From: Paraburkholderia sp. C35
Lineage (GTDB): Bacteria; Pseudomonadota; Gammaproteobacteria; Burkholderiales; Burkholderiaceae
Assembly (NCBI RefSeq): GCF_003121405.1
Contig: NZ_QBUY01000001.1
Coordinates: 124,001 to 188,000, forward strand
DNA: 64,000 nt
Direction of reading: 5' to 3'
In this document: positions 1 through 9,139 of the stretch, piece by piece
Numbering within the stretch: position 1 is the stretch's first letter
Layout of the letters: every line of letters begins with the position of its first letter
Notes under the pieces: model-generated
Told to the model about the DNA's origin: nothing
What the model saw: the letters and a program-made list of their open reading frames with translations, nothing else
Database searches by the model: none
Position numbers and translations under genes: made by a program

Positions 1-1620
1 GAAGGTCTGGTAATTGATGTAGCTATAGAGATGCGCTGCAATCCCGCCGCCGATACCCGCCGCAAATCCGCCGCACGCGAACGCAATGGCCTTGTAGCGG
101 TTCGGCCGCACACCGTATGCGCGCGCCGCCACATCGTCTTCGCGGATGGCGCGCCACGTGCGGCCCAGATGCGAGCGCAGCAGCCGCAGTTGAAGCGCGG
201 CAAGCACCACCAGCACCGCCAGCGTGAACCAGTACACCCCGCGTGCGCCCGACAGTTCCCAGCCGAACAGCGACAGCGGCGCAATGCCTGTCACGCCGAT
301 CGGTCCGCGCGTCAGGCTGTCCCAGTTGAGAATCACCAGTCCGACGATCTCGCCGATACCCAGCGTCGCAATCGACACATAGTGGCCGCGCAGCCGGAAC
401 GATGGATAGATCAGCAGCGTGCCGATCACAGCCGTGATCGCGCCCGCCAGCAGGATCGTCAACGCAGGCGACCAGCCCAGATCGACGGACAGCAACGCGG
501 ACGCATATGCGCCGATCAGCAGCAACGCCGCATGACCGAGCGATATCTGCCCCACGGTGCCCGCCACCAGCGTCAGGCTCAGCGCGAGCAGGCCGAAGAT
601 CCAGCCGTTCGTGAGCGTTTGCAGCAGATACGGAGACGGCGCAACGAAAGGCAGCGCAACCGCAGCCACCAGCAGAACGCCGATCACGCGCGGCGAAATG
701 CGCACGGCCTTGCTGTTCGACAGAAACGTGCCCGTCAGCGGTTCAGGCGGCAGTCGGCGGTTCGAACTGAACAGTCCATTCGGGCGCCACACAAGAAACA
801 GCAGCAACAGCACGAACGCAAACAGATCGCGGTAACTCGTGCCGAACAGCGCGACACCATAGCTTTCCACCAGCCCGAGCAGCAGGCTTCCGGCAATCGC
901 GCCGGGCACGTTGCCCAGGCCGCCGATCAGCAGCGCCACCACGCCCTTGAGGGTGGCCTGAACGCCCATCGCCGGATCGATGCTGTTGTAGTACATGCCG
1001 ACCAGCAATCCGCTGAGTCCGCCGAGACCACATGCGATCGCGAACACCGTGCGGTTCACGGCGTGCACGTTCACGCCCATCTGCTGCGCGGCGTCGCGGT
1101 CCTGTGCGGTGGCGCGCACGGCCCAGCCCAACCGCGTGAAGCGCAGAAACGCGTACAGCACTGCGGCCGCGCCGATGCCGATGGCGGCAATCAGCACGTC
1201 GAGCGAACTGAGCGTCGCGCCGCCAATCGCCACCGTCCATTGCGGCAGCGAACCCGGCACGGGACGCGGGTCCGGCCCGAACACGATCTGCGCCAGCTGA
1301 TCGAGCACGAAGCTGATGCCGATGGTCGCGAGCAGCGGCGCGATGCGGGCTGCGCCCTGCAATGGCCGCAAGCCAATCCGTTCGATCACGATGCCGAGCA
1401 GCGCGCAGCCGCCGATAGTCGCAACCAGCGCGATGGGCAACGGTAGACCGAGCCGTGTCAGGCACAGCCAGCCGATGAAGCCGCCCACCATGTACACCGA
1501 GCCGTGCGCAAAATTGATCAGATGCGACACGCCGAAAATCAGCGCCAGCCCGACTGCGAGCAACGCATAGATGTTTCCGACAATCAGCCCATTGATCGTG
1601 TAATCGAACCACGCCGCCAT
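1..1620 (-). CDS. Fused LivH-LivM branched-chain amino-acid type ABC permease (partial, 3' end outside window)
   Basis: The minus-strand frame opens with ATG at 1620 and stays open to base 1, so at least 540 codons are present and the C-terminus lies outside the window. The first ~280 residues are LivH-like: many membrane helices, an N-terminal [21 protein letters not shown] stretch and a [11 protein letters not shown] segment. After a short linker (around base 760, reading [17 protein letters not shown]) the same frame continues as LivM, with [15 protein letters not shown] and a typical [19 protein letters not shown] end. These two permeases are usually separate genes, and here they are one polypeptide. 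It lies 26 bp downstream of the binding-protein gene in the same direction. The ATPases (LivG/LivF) are expected to the left. Substrates of this family include branched-chain amino acids, amides, urea and aromatic acids; the actual one is unknown. Confidence 0.88.
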   Translation of the reverse strand, partial: MAAWFDYTINGLIVGNIYALLAVGLALIFGVSHLINFAHGSVYMVGGFIGWLCLTRLGLPLPIALVATIGGCALLGIVIERIGLRPLQGAARIAPLLATIGISFVLDQLAQIVFGPDPRPVPGSLPQWTVAIGGATLSSLDVLIAAIGIGAAAVLYAFLRFTRLGWAVRATAQDRDAAQQMGVNVHAVNRTVFAIACGLGGLSGLLVGMYYNSIDPAMGVQATLKGVVALLIGGLGNVPGAIAGSLLLGLVESYGVALFGTSYRDLFAFVLLLLFLVWRPNGLFSSNRRLPPEPLTGTFLSNSKAVRISPRVIGVLLVAAVALPFVAPSPYLLQTLTNGWIFGLLALSLTLVAGTVGQISLGHAALLLIGAYASALLSVDLGWSPALTILLAGAITAVIGTLLIYPSFRLRGHYVSIATLGIGEIVGLVILNWDSLTRGPIGVTGIAPLSLFGWELSGARGVYWFTLAVLVVLAALQLRLLRSHLGRTWRAIREDDVAARAYGVRPNRYKAIAFACGGFAAGIGGGIAAHLYSYINYQTF

Positions 1621-1646
1621 AGCTTCAGTCCTGTGCGATATCGTGG

Positions 1647-2840
1647 TTACTGCGCACGCGGCGCGCCCTTGCCGTCCCACAGCGCGAACTTGCCGTCCTT
1701 GACGACGAGATCGAGATTCTTCGCGCCTGCCACGCGGCGCGTCTGCGGATCGAAACGGAACTTGCCGAAGATCACGCTCGGCACGTTGTCGATCTTCGTG
1801 AAGCCGTCGTGCACGGCGCTGCGCGTCGGGCCGTAGCGGCGGATCACTTCGGCGGCCAGGGTCATCGCGTCATAGGCACGGGCTGCGAACGTATCGGGCT
1901 CGGCGTTGTACTTCGCGCGATAGCGCTGCACGAAGCTCTGCACTTCCGGGCGCGGATCGCCGGGGAAGAAGTTCGACTCCGTGTAGACGCCGTTCACGGC
2001 ATCACCGCCCAGATCGAGAAACTTCGGCGAGTACACCGAACCGACTGCCGCGATCGGTTCATGCACGCCCGAAGCACGCGCCTGGCGCACGATCTGTGCG
2101 CCGTCCGAGTAGTACGAGATCAGCACCAGCGAATCCGGCGAGGCGCTCTTCACACGCGTCAGCGTGGCGCGAAAGTCCTTTTCGTTCGGCTGATAGCCTT
2201 CCGCTGCCACGACCTGCGCGCCGTTTTCCACCGCTGCCCTGGCGAAGATGTCCTTGCTCGTGCGGCCCCAATCGGTATTCAGATAGAGCACGGCGATCTT
2301 CTTGAAGCCGAGACCCTTGGTGACGTAGTTGGCCAGCAGTGGCTGTTCTTCCGCCTGGCTAATAGCCGTGCTCCACATATAATCGCCGCCCTTCGTGAAG
2401 TCAGGGTGCGAATTCGTGAAGCCGAATTGCACGAGACCGGCGCGCTGATAGATCGGCGAAGCGGCCATCGATGCGCCGCTCGACAGATCGCCGAGTTCGA
2501 GCAGGATGCGTTTGTCGTCGACGAATTTCTGTGCGATCGCCACGGCCTGGCGCGGGTCGCTGCGGCTATCCTCGAAGTCGTAATTGAGCGGATGGCCGTT
2601 GATGCCGCCGTTCGCGTTGATCTGTTCGAGTGCGAGATCGAAGCCGCGCTTCCATTGCTCGCCGTACTGCGCATCCTGACCGCTCAACGGCCCCGTTACG
2701 CCGACCCAGTAGGGGTCGCCTGCGGCATGGGCCACGCTGGTTTGCATCAATGGCAATACGCATGCAACGCCCAGCGCCATCACACCCGCGATATGCCGCA
2801 ATGTCACGCGGCGCTTTCCCCTGTTCTGCTCTTTCGACAT
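1647..2840 (-). CDS. Periplasmic substrate-binding protein of a LivK/HAAT-type ABC transporter
   Basis: 397 aa. A positively charged N-terminus and hydrophobic core ending in SVAHA|AGD form a Sec signal peptide of about 40 residues. The mature part begins with [17 protein letters not shown] and contains [14 protein letters not shown] and [16 protein letters not shown], typical of type I periplasmic binding proteins for branched-chain amino acids, amides or urea. It precedes the fused LivHM permease with a 26-bp gap, so both form one operon. The LysR gene at 3178 is divergent and may control it. The ligand cannot be told from the sequence. Confidence 0.88.
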   Translation of the reverse strand: MSKEQNRGKRRVTLRHIAGVMALGVACVLPLMQTSVAHAAGDPYWVGVTGPLSGQDAQYGEQWKRGFDLALEQINANGGINGHPLNYDFEDSRSDPRQAVAIAQKFVDDKRILLELGDLSSGASMAASPIYQRAGLVQFGFTNSHPDFTKGGDYMWSTAISQAEEQPLLANYVTKGLGFKKIAVLYLNTDWGRTSKDIFARAAVENGAQVVAAEGYQPNEKDFRATLTRVKSASPDSLVLISYYSDGAQIVRQARASGVHEPIAAVGSVYSPKFLDLGGDAVNGVYTESNFFPGDPRPEVQSFVQRYRAKYNAEPDTFAARAYDAMTLAAEVIRRYGPTRSAVHDGFTKIDNVPSVIFGKFRFDPQTRRVAGAKNLDLVVKDGKFALWDGKGAPRAQ

Positions 2841-3177
2841 GTCGATCTCACGCTATCAGATGATGTTGATGCGATGTAACCATGTCGGAAAGAAGCGAAC
2901 CAAACAACATAAGCGTCAATCGTTATGTGCTTTTCAGTGGAATGCTTATCGCGTTGCATGCAAAGCATCTGCATGATGCTTGATTGATCGTTGGCATGTG
3001 CCGCGAGGCGCCACGCGACAAGGCTTTGCCGCTGCTGAATGCATCCGTTCGCGCATCCCATGCGTCGTGAACGAGTGTTGCCTGTTGCAATCCTGTTCTT
3101 TCGATAGCCGAATTTATTATAAGAAATGCGCATGCAAGCCCTCCTACAATGCATCCACCACATGAATGGATTGGCGT
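2841..3177. other. Divergent intergenic region between livK-like gene and LysR gene
   Basis: 337 bp without a convincing gene. It is locally more A+T-rich than its neighbours, especially at about 2880-2950 and 3100-3130, as expected for two divergent promoters. The only clear structured site is the dyad at 3112-3127. A short open frame at 2980-3165 has no coding-like composition or start signal. Confidence 0.6.
3112..3127. promoter_or_regulatory. Candidate LysR-type operator (T-N11-A dyad)
   Basis: ATTTATTATAAGAAAT is a 16-bp inverted repeat with one mismatched pair and fits the T-N11-A pattern of LysR-family sites. It lies about 50 bp upstream of the LysR start at 3178, in the region shared with the divergent livK-like gene. 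This is the expected position for autoregulation and divergent control. The assignment is inference from symmetry and position. Confidence 0.4.
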
Positions 3178-4179
3178 ATGGAGTTGCATCAGCTCGAAGC
3201 ATTTTCGGCCGTGATGTCGGCAGGCAGCGTGACGGGAGCCGCCCGGTTGCTCGGAAGATCGCAGCCCGGCGTGTCGCGCATGATCCAGGATCTCGAACAG
3301 GAGATCGACTACCCGCTCTTCGATCGCAAAGGCCCACGTGTCACGCCGACGGAGCGCGCGTTTCTGCTCTATGCGGAAGTGGAACGCATGCTCGTCGGAC
3401 TCGAACGGATTCGCGCCAGTGCGCTTGCCATCGGGCGCAACGAAGCGCCACCGTTGAGAATCGCTGCCACGCCTGCGCTCGCGGCCGCGCTGGTGCCTCG
3501 TGCCATTGCGCGAATCGGGCAGGACGTGGCACCGCGCGAAACGCAGTTGCGCAGCGCGTCCGCCGAGCAGGTGGTGCAGTCGCTGCTGTCGCGTTCGGTG
3601 GATGTCGGCATCGCTACGCTGCCGCTGGATCATGCCGCGCTCGATCTGCACTATCTGATCGAAGCGCCTTGTGTGGCTGTCGTCAGTGAAGACGATCCGC
3701 TGGCCGACGCGCCCATGATCTCTCTGCGCGATCTGGCCACGCGCAAGATTGCGACAGTCGCCAACCGCTACCGGCTGCGACGACGGATCGACGCGGCATT
3801 CGACGTAGCCGGCCTCGCATCGACCGTGGCATTCGAAAGCAATGCCTCGCTCAACGCCGTGATGGCCGCGCAGGCGAAGCTCGCGGTGGCGGTGGTCGAT
3901 CCGGCTACGGCCTTCGGCACGCCCGTTCAGGGCGTCGTCGTGCGGCCAGTCGACGTGAACATTCCTTTCTACTATGGCGTGGTCACGGCTTCGGGCAAAG
4001 CCGTCACACCAGCTATCGACGCGTTGATCACGGCAATCGACCTCGTATCGCGCGAACTGCTGCCAGGCGCGGTGCGTCATCAGGCGGCGCAGCATGATGC
4101 GCTGCTGTCGTCCCCCGCTCAACGCGATGCAGCGAACAGCAAACGCACCATCCGCAAAACCACGGGAGCCACGGCATGA
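3178..4179 (+). CDS. LysR-family transcriptional regulator
   Basis: 333 aa from the ATG at 3178, giving the canonical LysR opening MELHQLEAFSAVMSAGSVTG; another in-frame ATG four codons upstream (3166) is less typical. The N-terminal winged helix-turn-helix (about residues 1-65) includes AARLLGRSQPGVSRMIQDLE. The C-terminal two-lobed effector domain starts near residue 85 (PLRIAATPALAAALVPRAI). The C-terminus is extended and overlaps the next gene by 4 bp (ATGA), so regulator and flavoprotein are translationally coupled, unlike the usual divergent LysR layout. The effector is unknown; the setting suggests sulfur or organosulfur supply. Confidence 0.9.
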   Translation: MELHQLEAFSAVMSAGSVTGAARLLGRSQPGVSRMIQDLEQEIDYPLFDRKGPRVTPTERAFLLYAEVERMLVGLERIRASALAIGRNEAPPLRIAATPALAAALVPRAIARIGQDVAPRETQLRSASAEQVVQSLLSRSVDVGIATLPLDHAALDLHYLIEAPCVAVVSEDDPLADAPMISLRDLATRKIATVANRYRLRRRIDAAFDVAGLASTVAFESNASLNAVMAAQAKLAVAVVDPATAFGTPVQGVVVRPVDVNIPFYYGVVTASGKAVTPAIDALITAIDLVSRELLPGAVRHQAAQHDALLSSPAQRDAANSKRTIRKTTGATA

Positions 4180-5651
4180 GCCAGACGACATCTCCCGCTC
4201 ACAGCGGCGGACTCGCCGCACTCGAAGCCCGCCTGCGCGAAGACCTCGCGTGGCTCGAACTGCCTGCGCCTGCGTGGGTGCCGCCGCGCTTCGCGGAAAA
4301 CGAACGCGTGCTCGACGTCGCGATCATCGGTGCTGGCATGGCGGGCCTCACCGCGGCAGCAGAGCTGCGCATGCTCGGCATCGAGCACATCCAGCTGTTC
4401 GATCAGGCGACTGCAGGACACGAAGGTCCGTGGGTGACTTACGCGCGGATGAATACCTTGCGTTCGCCCAAGCAATTGACCGGGCCGGCGCTGCGTTTTC
4501 CTGCGCTGACGTTTCGCGCATGGTATGAAGCGCAGTTCGGGCGCGACCAATGGGAAGTGTTGAACAAGATCCCGCGCACGCAATGGATGGATTATTTGCG
4601 CTGGTATCGAAAGGTGCTGGCACTGCCGGTTATCAACGGCACGCACATCGCACAGCTTCAGCCACGCGAGGACGGCCTGCTCGCGCTCGAACTGCGCACA
4701 TCGGATGACGCGCAGACACATACGGTGCTTGCGCGCCACGTCGTGCTCGCAACCGGCCGCGAAGGTCTTGGCGGCGCCTATGTGCCGCCCGCTGCGCGGC
4801 ATCTGCCTGCGCATCGCCATGCGCACTCGTCGGATGCCATCGACTTCGACGCGTTGCGTGGACGGCGTGTGGGCGTCGTCGGCGCGAGCGCATCGGCATT
4901 CGACAACGCGGCATGTGCACTCGAAGCGGGTGCCGCACGCGTCGATATGTTTATCCGCCGCAGCGAACTGCCGCGCATCAACAAGCTGACGGGGATTGGC
5001 AGTCCGGGGCTGGTGCATGGCTTCATGCATCTGCCCGACGCATGGAAGTGGCGCTTTCTGCACTATTCGGCGCAAAGCCAGACACCGCCGCCGCGCGACA
5101 GCGTGCTGCGCGTCACGCGTCACGACAATGCGTATCTGCATCTGGGCAGCCCGATCACGCATGCTGATGCTCATGCCGACGAACTCGTGATCGATACACC
5201 CAAAGGGCGTTATGCACTCGACTATCTGATTTTCGCCACCGGCTTCCATTCGGAGATCGACACGCGCGACGAATTCGCCGCCATTGCTCCACATGTGAGG
5301 CGTTGGCGCGATCGTTTCGATCCCGGCGCGGAACTCGACAACGAAGAGTTGGCGACATCGCCCGATCTCGATAGCCGCTTTGCGTTTCAGGAGCGCGTGC
5401 CGGGCACCTGTCCCGCGCTTGCCCGCATTCATTGCTTCAATCATGCGGCGAGCCTCTCGCACGGCAAGGTGGCCGGCGACATTCCCGCCATCAGCGACGG
5501 CGCGCAGCGGCTTGCGCGCGCGATCGCGTCGATGCTGTTCGACGCCGACCGCGACAGCCATTACGCCGCGCTCCAGGCATTCGACAAGGCCGAGCTTGCC
5601 GGCGACGAATGGACCGACGCGGACGCGCCGTCCGTCATCGACGAATCGTGA
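4176..5651 (+). CDS. FAD/NAD(P)-binding flavoprotein monooxygenase-like protein
   Basis: 491 aa. A Rossmann FAD motif IIGAGMAGLTAA sits at about residues 50-60, a second dinucleotide motif VGVVGASASAFDNAA near 225, and a FATGFHSEID motif near 350, as in flavin-containing and Baeyer-Villiger-type monooxygenases. Such enzymes use NAD(P)H and O2 to hydroxylate or oxygenate small molecules in the cytoplasm. The start overlaps the LysR stop by 4 bp, and the two AhpD/CMD-like genes follow (24 bp, then a 4-bp overlap), so the four genes form one transcription unit. The substrate is not predictable; an organosulfur compound is a reasonable guess from context. Confidence 0.8.
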   Translation: MSQTTSPAHSGGLAALEARLREDLAWLELPAPAWVPPRFAENERVLDVAIIGAGMAGLTAAAELRMLGIEHIQLFDQATAGHEGPWVTYARMNTLRSPKQLTGPALRFPALTFRAWYEAQFGRDQWEVLNKIPRTQWMDYLRWYRKVLALPVINGTHIAQLQPREDGLLALELRTSDDAQTHTVLARHVVLATGREGLGGAYVPPAARHLPAHRHAHSSDAIDFDALRGRRVGVVGASASAFDNAACALEAGAARVDMFIRRSELPRINKLTGIGSPGLVHGFMHLPDAWKWRFLHYSAQSQTPPPRDSVLRVTRHDNAYLHLGSPITHADAHADELVIDTPKGRYALDYLIFATGFHSEIDTRDEFAAIAPHVRRWRDRFDPGAELDNEELATSPDLDSRFAFQERVPGTCPALARIHCFNHAASLSHGKVAGDIPAISDGAQRLARAIASMLFDADRDSHYAALQAFDKAELAGDEWTDADAPSVIDES

Positions 5652-5674
5652 ACACCTTATCCTGAGGATCTTGC

Positions 5675-6217
5675 ATGACAACAGAAGTGAAGCCAACGCC
5701 AGCACACGACGACACCGCGCGTCTGGCCGGAATCGCATCGACGGGTTCCGTCGCCGCGTTGCGCGCCGCTCGCGCCGATGCCACACGCTATACGCAGGGC
5801 AGTTTCGACGCGCTGTTCGACCCGAGCACCACCGGGCTTTCGCTCGACGAGCGTTTCGCGGCCGCCAGCTACGCAGCCGCGTTGTCGGCAGCACCCGAGG
5901 CGGCGTTTGCCTATCGCGAGCGCCTGCTTGCGTTGGGGTCATCGGCGGAGAGCGCGATTGCGGCGCTGGAAGGCTTCATCGCCGAGGGCGTGACGCATGC
6001 GAGCGCGGCTGACATCGATGCTCGACTCGCCGCGATTCTCAAGCACACGCACGCGCTGACGACCCTCACCCCAACTCCCGAGCAGTCCGCATTGCTGCGC
6101 GTGAAGCAAGCCGCACTGTCCACGCCGGAGATCGTCGCGCTTTCGCAGCTCGTCGCATTCGTCACGTATCAGGTCCGCGTCGTTGCCGCACTGCGCGCAC
6201 TGGAGGCTTCAGCATGA
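5675..6217 (+). CDS. CMD domain protein, Avi_7170-like
   Basis: 180 aa, rich in alanine and helical. It resembles the carboxymuconolactone-decarboxylase-like (CMD) family recorded as Avi_7170, which is usually encoded just before an Avi_7169-type alkylhydroperoxidase; the same order occurs here. It lacks the CxxC redox pair of AhpD, so it is probably not a peroxidase by itself and may form a complex with the next protein, whose gene it overlaps by 4 bp. Biochemical function is unknown. The start at 5675 follows a short purine-rich AGGATC-type ribosome-binding region. Confidence 0.75.
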   Translation: MTTEVKPTPAHDDTARLAGIASTGSVAALRAARADATRYTQGSFDALFDPSTTGLSLDERFAAASYAAALSAAPEAAFAYRERLLALGSSAESAIAALEGFIAEGVTHASAADIDARLAAILKHTHALTTLTPTPEQSALLRVKQAALSTPEIVALSQLVAFVTYQVRVVAALRALEASA

Positions 6218-6789
6218 GCACATCACACGGCTTCACATCGCAGCAACTCGGCTGGTCGGCATGGCTCGACACAGTGGCGCTCGCCGATGCCACGTCCGAA
6301 CAGACAGCCGTTCTGGAAGAAAGCCATCCGCAAGCGAAGACTTCCGACTACTACCTGCTGCTCGTGCATGAGCCGGAGATCTTGCGGCAACGCTCGGGCG
6401 CATTCAACAGCATCATGTATGCACCGGGCGGTTTGTCGCGCGCGGAACGTGAACTCGCCAGCACGGTGGTCTCGCGCGTGAACGGCTGCGTCTATTGCGC
6501 TTCCGTGCATGCGCAGCGGTTCCAGCAGCTCGCGAAACGCGACGACGTCATTCAGCAGGTGTTCGCCGATCCGCAAACGGCAGGCACCACGGCGCGAGAA
6601 CGGGCCATCGTCCGTTACGCGATCGATCTGACCTTGCATCCCGACACGATCGATGCGGCATCGATTGCAGCACTCAAGGAAAACGGCCTGACGCAAGCTG
6701 AAATCCTCGACCTGAGCCATGCGATTGCAATCTTCGCGTGGGCGAACCGCCTGATGCTGACGCTCGGCGAGCCTGTGTTTCCTGAATGA
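6214..6789 (+). CDS. Alkylhydroperoxidase (AhpD) domain protein, Avi_7169-like
   Basis: 191 aa. The AhpD core carries the redox motif NGCVYCASVH, with Cys92, Cys95 and His99 in the CxxC-x3-H arrangement used by AhpD-type thiol peroxidases. The preceding helix (LSRAERELASTVVSRVN) is typical of the fold. It overlaps the CMD gene by 4 bp and ends the LysR-FAD-CMD-AhpD operon. It could reduce peroxides released by the flavin monooxygenase or act on an organic intermediate. The family is known to travel with ABC importers and flavin monooxygenases; its substrate is not established. Confidence 0.82.
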   Translation: MSTSHGFTSQQLGWSAWLDTVALADATSEQTAVLEESHPQAKTSDYYLLLVHEPEILRQRSGAFNSIMYAPGGLSRAERELASTVVSRVNGCVYCASVHAQRFQQLAKRDDVIQQVFADPQTAGTTARERAIVRYAIDLTLHPDTIDAASIAALKENGLTQAEILDLSHAIAIFAWANRLMLTLGEPVFPE

Positions 6790-6859
6790 TGTCGAGCATG
6801 CAGGGAGATTCGGCGGGACAGTCAACGCGCGTTGAGCGTTGCGTCTTATAGCCGTTTCC

Positions 6860-6915
6860 CTGCTTTCGATATGCGCAAACGTTGTTTGAATTCGTGCGCC
6901 TCGCGAATTAACGTC
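6860..6915 (+). promoter_or_regulatory. Conserved upstream element, copy A (before sulfonate-type binding protein)
   Basis: This 56-bp block matches 31191-31246 without gaps at 46 of 56 positions. It contains GATATGC, the dyad CAAAC-GTT-GTTTG, then ATTCGTGC and TTAACGTC. TTGTTT followed 17-18 bp later by an A/T-rich hexamer (AATTAA) could be -35/-10 boxes. It ends 35 bp before the ATG at 6951. It is a likely shared operator-promoter; a CysB/SsuR-like sulfur regulator is the natural candidate but is not encoded in the window. Confidence 0.6.
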
Positions 6916-6950
6916 AGCAATCTATTCTCCGATACCGACACGCAAAGCCG

Positions 6951-7970
6951 ATGAGCAAACGCGACACATCAATCGCCCCTTCTCCCGCCGATCCCGATCG
7001 GCGTCAACTGCTGCGGCGCGCGGGTGCCGGCGTGGCAGGCGCTGCGCTCGGCGGGCTGCTCACGCCGCTTGCGCCATTCGCGACAAGCGCCGCTCACGCA
7101 CAAGGCACGAACAACCGGCTGAGAATCGGCTTCCAGAAGTACGGCAACTTTGTCGTGCTCAAGGCGCGCGGCACGCTGGAAAAGCGGCTCGCGAGCCAGG
7201 GCGTCAGCGTGCAATGGCTGGAATTTCCCGCTGGTCCGCAACTGCTCGAAGGCTTGAATGCGGGCGCCGTCGATGTGGGCAGCGTCGGCGAAACGCCGCC
7301 CATTTTTGCGCAGGCGGGTGGCGTGGATTTCGTCTACATCGGCAACGAACCGCCCGCGCCGCGCGGCGAAGCGATCGTCGTCGCACAGGACTCGCCAATC
7401 CGCACCGTTGCGCAACTGCGCGGCAAAAAGGTGGCGCTCAACAAGGGTTCGAATGTCCATTTTCTGCTGGTGAAAGCGCTTCAGCAGGCCGGGTTGGCCT
7501 ATACGGACATCCAGCCTGTCTATCTGACGCCGGCCGATGCGCGCGCCGCCTTCGTGCAAGGCAGCGTCGATGCATGGGTGATCTGGGATCCGTACCTCGC
7601 CGCGATCGAACGTCAGGCCAATGCGCGCACGCTTGCCAACGGCGACGGCCTGGTGCGCAATACGCAGTACTACGTCGCGGCCCGCAAGTTCGCGTCGGCC
7701 CAGCCGCAGGCGCTTCACGCGCTGCTGGACGAAGTCAACGAAGTCGACACATGGGCGCGCGACAACGTCGCACAAGTGGCCGCGCAGCTGTCGCCGCTCG
7801 TGGGACTGGATGCGTCGATACTCGAAGTCGCGCTCAAGCGCACCGGCTACGGCGTTCAACCGATTACCGACGCGACCCTCGCCTATCAGCAGCAGATTGC
7901 CGATGCGTTCAGTGCGCTCAAGCTGATTCCCGGCAAGCTGACTGTTGCGGATGCGCGCTGGAAGACGTGA
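6951..7970 (+). CDS. Aliphatic sulfonate-type ABC transporter periplasmic binding protein (SsuA family)
   Basis: 339 aa. The N-terminus has RRQLLRRAGAG followed by a hydrophobic stretch and SAAHAQ, which looks like a Tat-type or long Sec signal peptide. The mature part shows SsuA features: LRIGFQKYGNFVVLKARGTL, VDVGSVGETPPIFAQAG and VDAWVIWDPYLAAIE. No permease or ATPase follows, so this is an orphan binding protein that must use components encoded elsewhere, or one of the SsuB/C-like sets further along. It has its own upstream element at 6860-6915. Confidence 0.85.
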   Translation: MSKRDTSIAPSPADPDRRQLLRRAGAGVAGAALGGLLTPLAPFATSAAHAQGTNNRLRIGFQKYGNFVVLKARGTLEKRLASQGVSVQWLEFPAGPQLLEGLNAGAVDVGSVGETPPIFAQAGGVDFVYIGNEPPAPRGEAIVVAQDSPIRTVAQLRGKKVALNKGSNVHFLLVKALQQAGLAYTDIQPVYLTPADARAAFVQGSVDAWVIWDPYLAAIERQANARTLANGDGLVRNTQYYVAARKFASAQPQALHALLDEVNEVDTWARDNVAQVAAQLSPLVGLDASILEVALKRTGYGVQPITDATLAYQQQIADAFSALKLIPGKLTVADARWKT

Positions 7971-8028
7971 TTACCTCCAGCGTCTAACCCATACCTGATT
8001 GCCGGCTAAATAAAATCCGCGACGCCTG

Positions 8029-8059
8029 TTGACCCGGACCTTGGGGTTACCCTCATGCT
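8029..8059 (+). promoter_or_regulatory. Candidate MerR-type promoter with 19-bp spacer
   Basis: TTGACC at 8029-8034 and CATGCT at 8054-8059 are separated by 19 bp, the stretched spacing typical of MerR-activated promoters. The spacer contains ACC-TTGG-GGT and GGG-TTA-CCC short dyads. It lies just upstream of the MerR-like gene at 8096, as expected for autoregulation. The -10 box matches the consensus poorly, so confidence is limited. Confidence 0.35.
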
Positions 8060-8095
8060 GATTGTCACTCTTCAACGAACAGAGAAAGGTGACAG

Positions 8096-9139
8096 ATGAC
8101 ACATCCCGCCCATGGTCTGAACGCATCCGAGGCAGCCAGAAGGCTCGGCGTTTCCGTGAAAGCGTTGCGGCTTTACGAACAGCACGGGTTGTTATCTCCA
8201 CGCCGCACGGCAGCCGGATATCGGGCGTACGGCGAGCATGACATGGCGCGTGCCACGGAGGTCGTGGGCCTGCGCGCGCTCGGTCTCAGTCTGACCGAGA
8301 TTGCCCGCGTGCTGCAAGGCGACGCGCGGGGGCTGGCTTCCGCGCTGGCTGCACATGAAACCGCGCTGGGTCGGCAGATGCACGATCTGGTTGCGAAGCT
8401 CGACAAGGTACGCAGGCTTCAGTCGGATATCGCGCAAGGCCAGTTGCCCGCCGGGGCGGAGCTGGCCGGTCTGCTCGACCGGGCCGGGCCGCGCGTGGCT
8501 TTCGAATTGCCGTGGCCGTGGGGCGGGGAATGGTTCGAGTTGCGCGATCTCCGTCCGTTGAACTACATCATCGGATCGCTGGGCAGCGGGAAGACGCGCC
8601 TTGCACACAGGCTTGCGGAAACGCTGCCCGACACGATATTCATCGGTCTCGACCGGCTCGATCATGCCAGCGCTGAATCCGTTGCGTTGCTGAACGCCGA
8701 TGCCGCGCTCAGATCACGCGTCGATCAGGCTCTAGCGTGGCTCGTCGACGAAGGCTCTAGCGCTTCAGCAGCACTGGTTGCCTTGCTCGCTGCACTGGAA
8801 AGCGAGGCGCCTCGCGCATTGATTGTCGATATGATCGAAGAGGATCTCGATCAATCGACTCAGGAAGCGTTGATCGCCTATCTTCGCCACCGTGCGAAAA
8901 CAGCACAACAGACACTGTTCATCTTGACGCGTTCGTCGGCGGTACTCGATCTTTCGCTAATCGGCGCCGACGAGGCCATCATTCTTTGCCCCGCCAATCA
9001 CAGTCCGCCGATGCGTGTCGCGCCCTATCCGGGCGCGCCCGGCTACGAAGCGGTGGCAACCTGTCTTGCCTCGCCCGAGGTGCGTGCGCGGGTTGCACGC
9101 AAGCCGACGCTAGCACCAGGCTTGCAGATTCACGCTTAA
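8096..9139 (+). CDS. MerR-family regulator fused to a P-loop nucleotide-binding domain
   Basis: 347 aa. Residues 8-75 are a MerR winged helix (ASEAARRLGVSVKALRLYEQHGLL, then GYRAYGEHDM), followed by a helical dimerisation region to about 125. In place of a small effector pocket, the C-terminus has IIGSLGSGKTRLAHRLAETL at about 158-177, a clear Walker A motif (GSLGSGKT), and ALIVDMIEEDL as a possible Walker B. The protein may sense or hydrolyse a nucleotide. A GAGAAAGGTGACAG ribosome-binding region supports the ATG at 8096. Its TAA overlaps the TAA of the convergent ATPase gene (TTAA, 9136-9139). Confidence 0.8.
   Translation: MTHPAHGLNASEAARRLGVSVKALRLYEQHGLLSPRRTAAGYRAYGEHDMARATEVVGLRALGLSLTEIARVLQGDARGLASALAAHETALGRQMHDLVAKLDKVRRLQSDIAQGQLPAGAELAGLLDRAGPRVAFELPWPWGGEWFELRDLRPLNYIIGSLGSGKTRLAHRLAETLPDTIFIGLDRLDHASAESVALLNADAALRSRVDQALAWLVDEGSSASAALVALLAALESEAPRALIVDMIEEDLDQSTQEALIAYLRHRAKTAQQTLFILTRSSAVLDLSLIGADEAIILCPANHSPPMRVAPYPGAPGYEAVATCLASPEVRARVARKPTLAPGLQIHA

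Noticed and set aside
31..1446. 471-codon open frame on the plus strand
   Set aside because: Arg/Gln/His-rich composition typical of the antisense of a GC-rich gene; the minus strand encodes a convincing LivHM permease.
4119..5942. 607-codon open frame on the minus strand
   Set aside because: Antisense of the FAD monooxygenase gene; no family resemblance.
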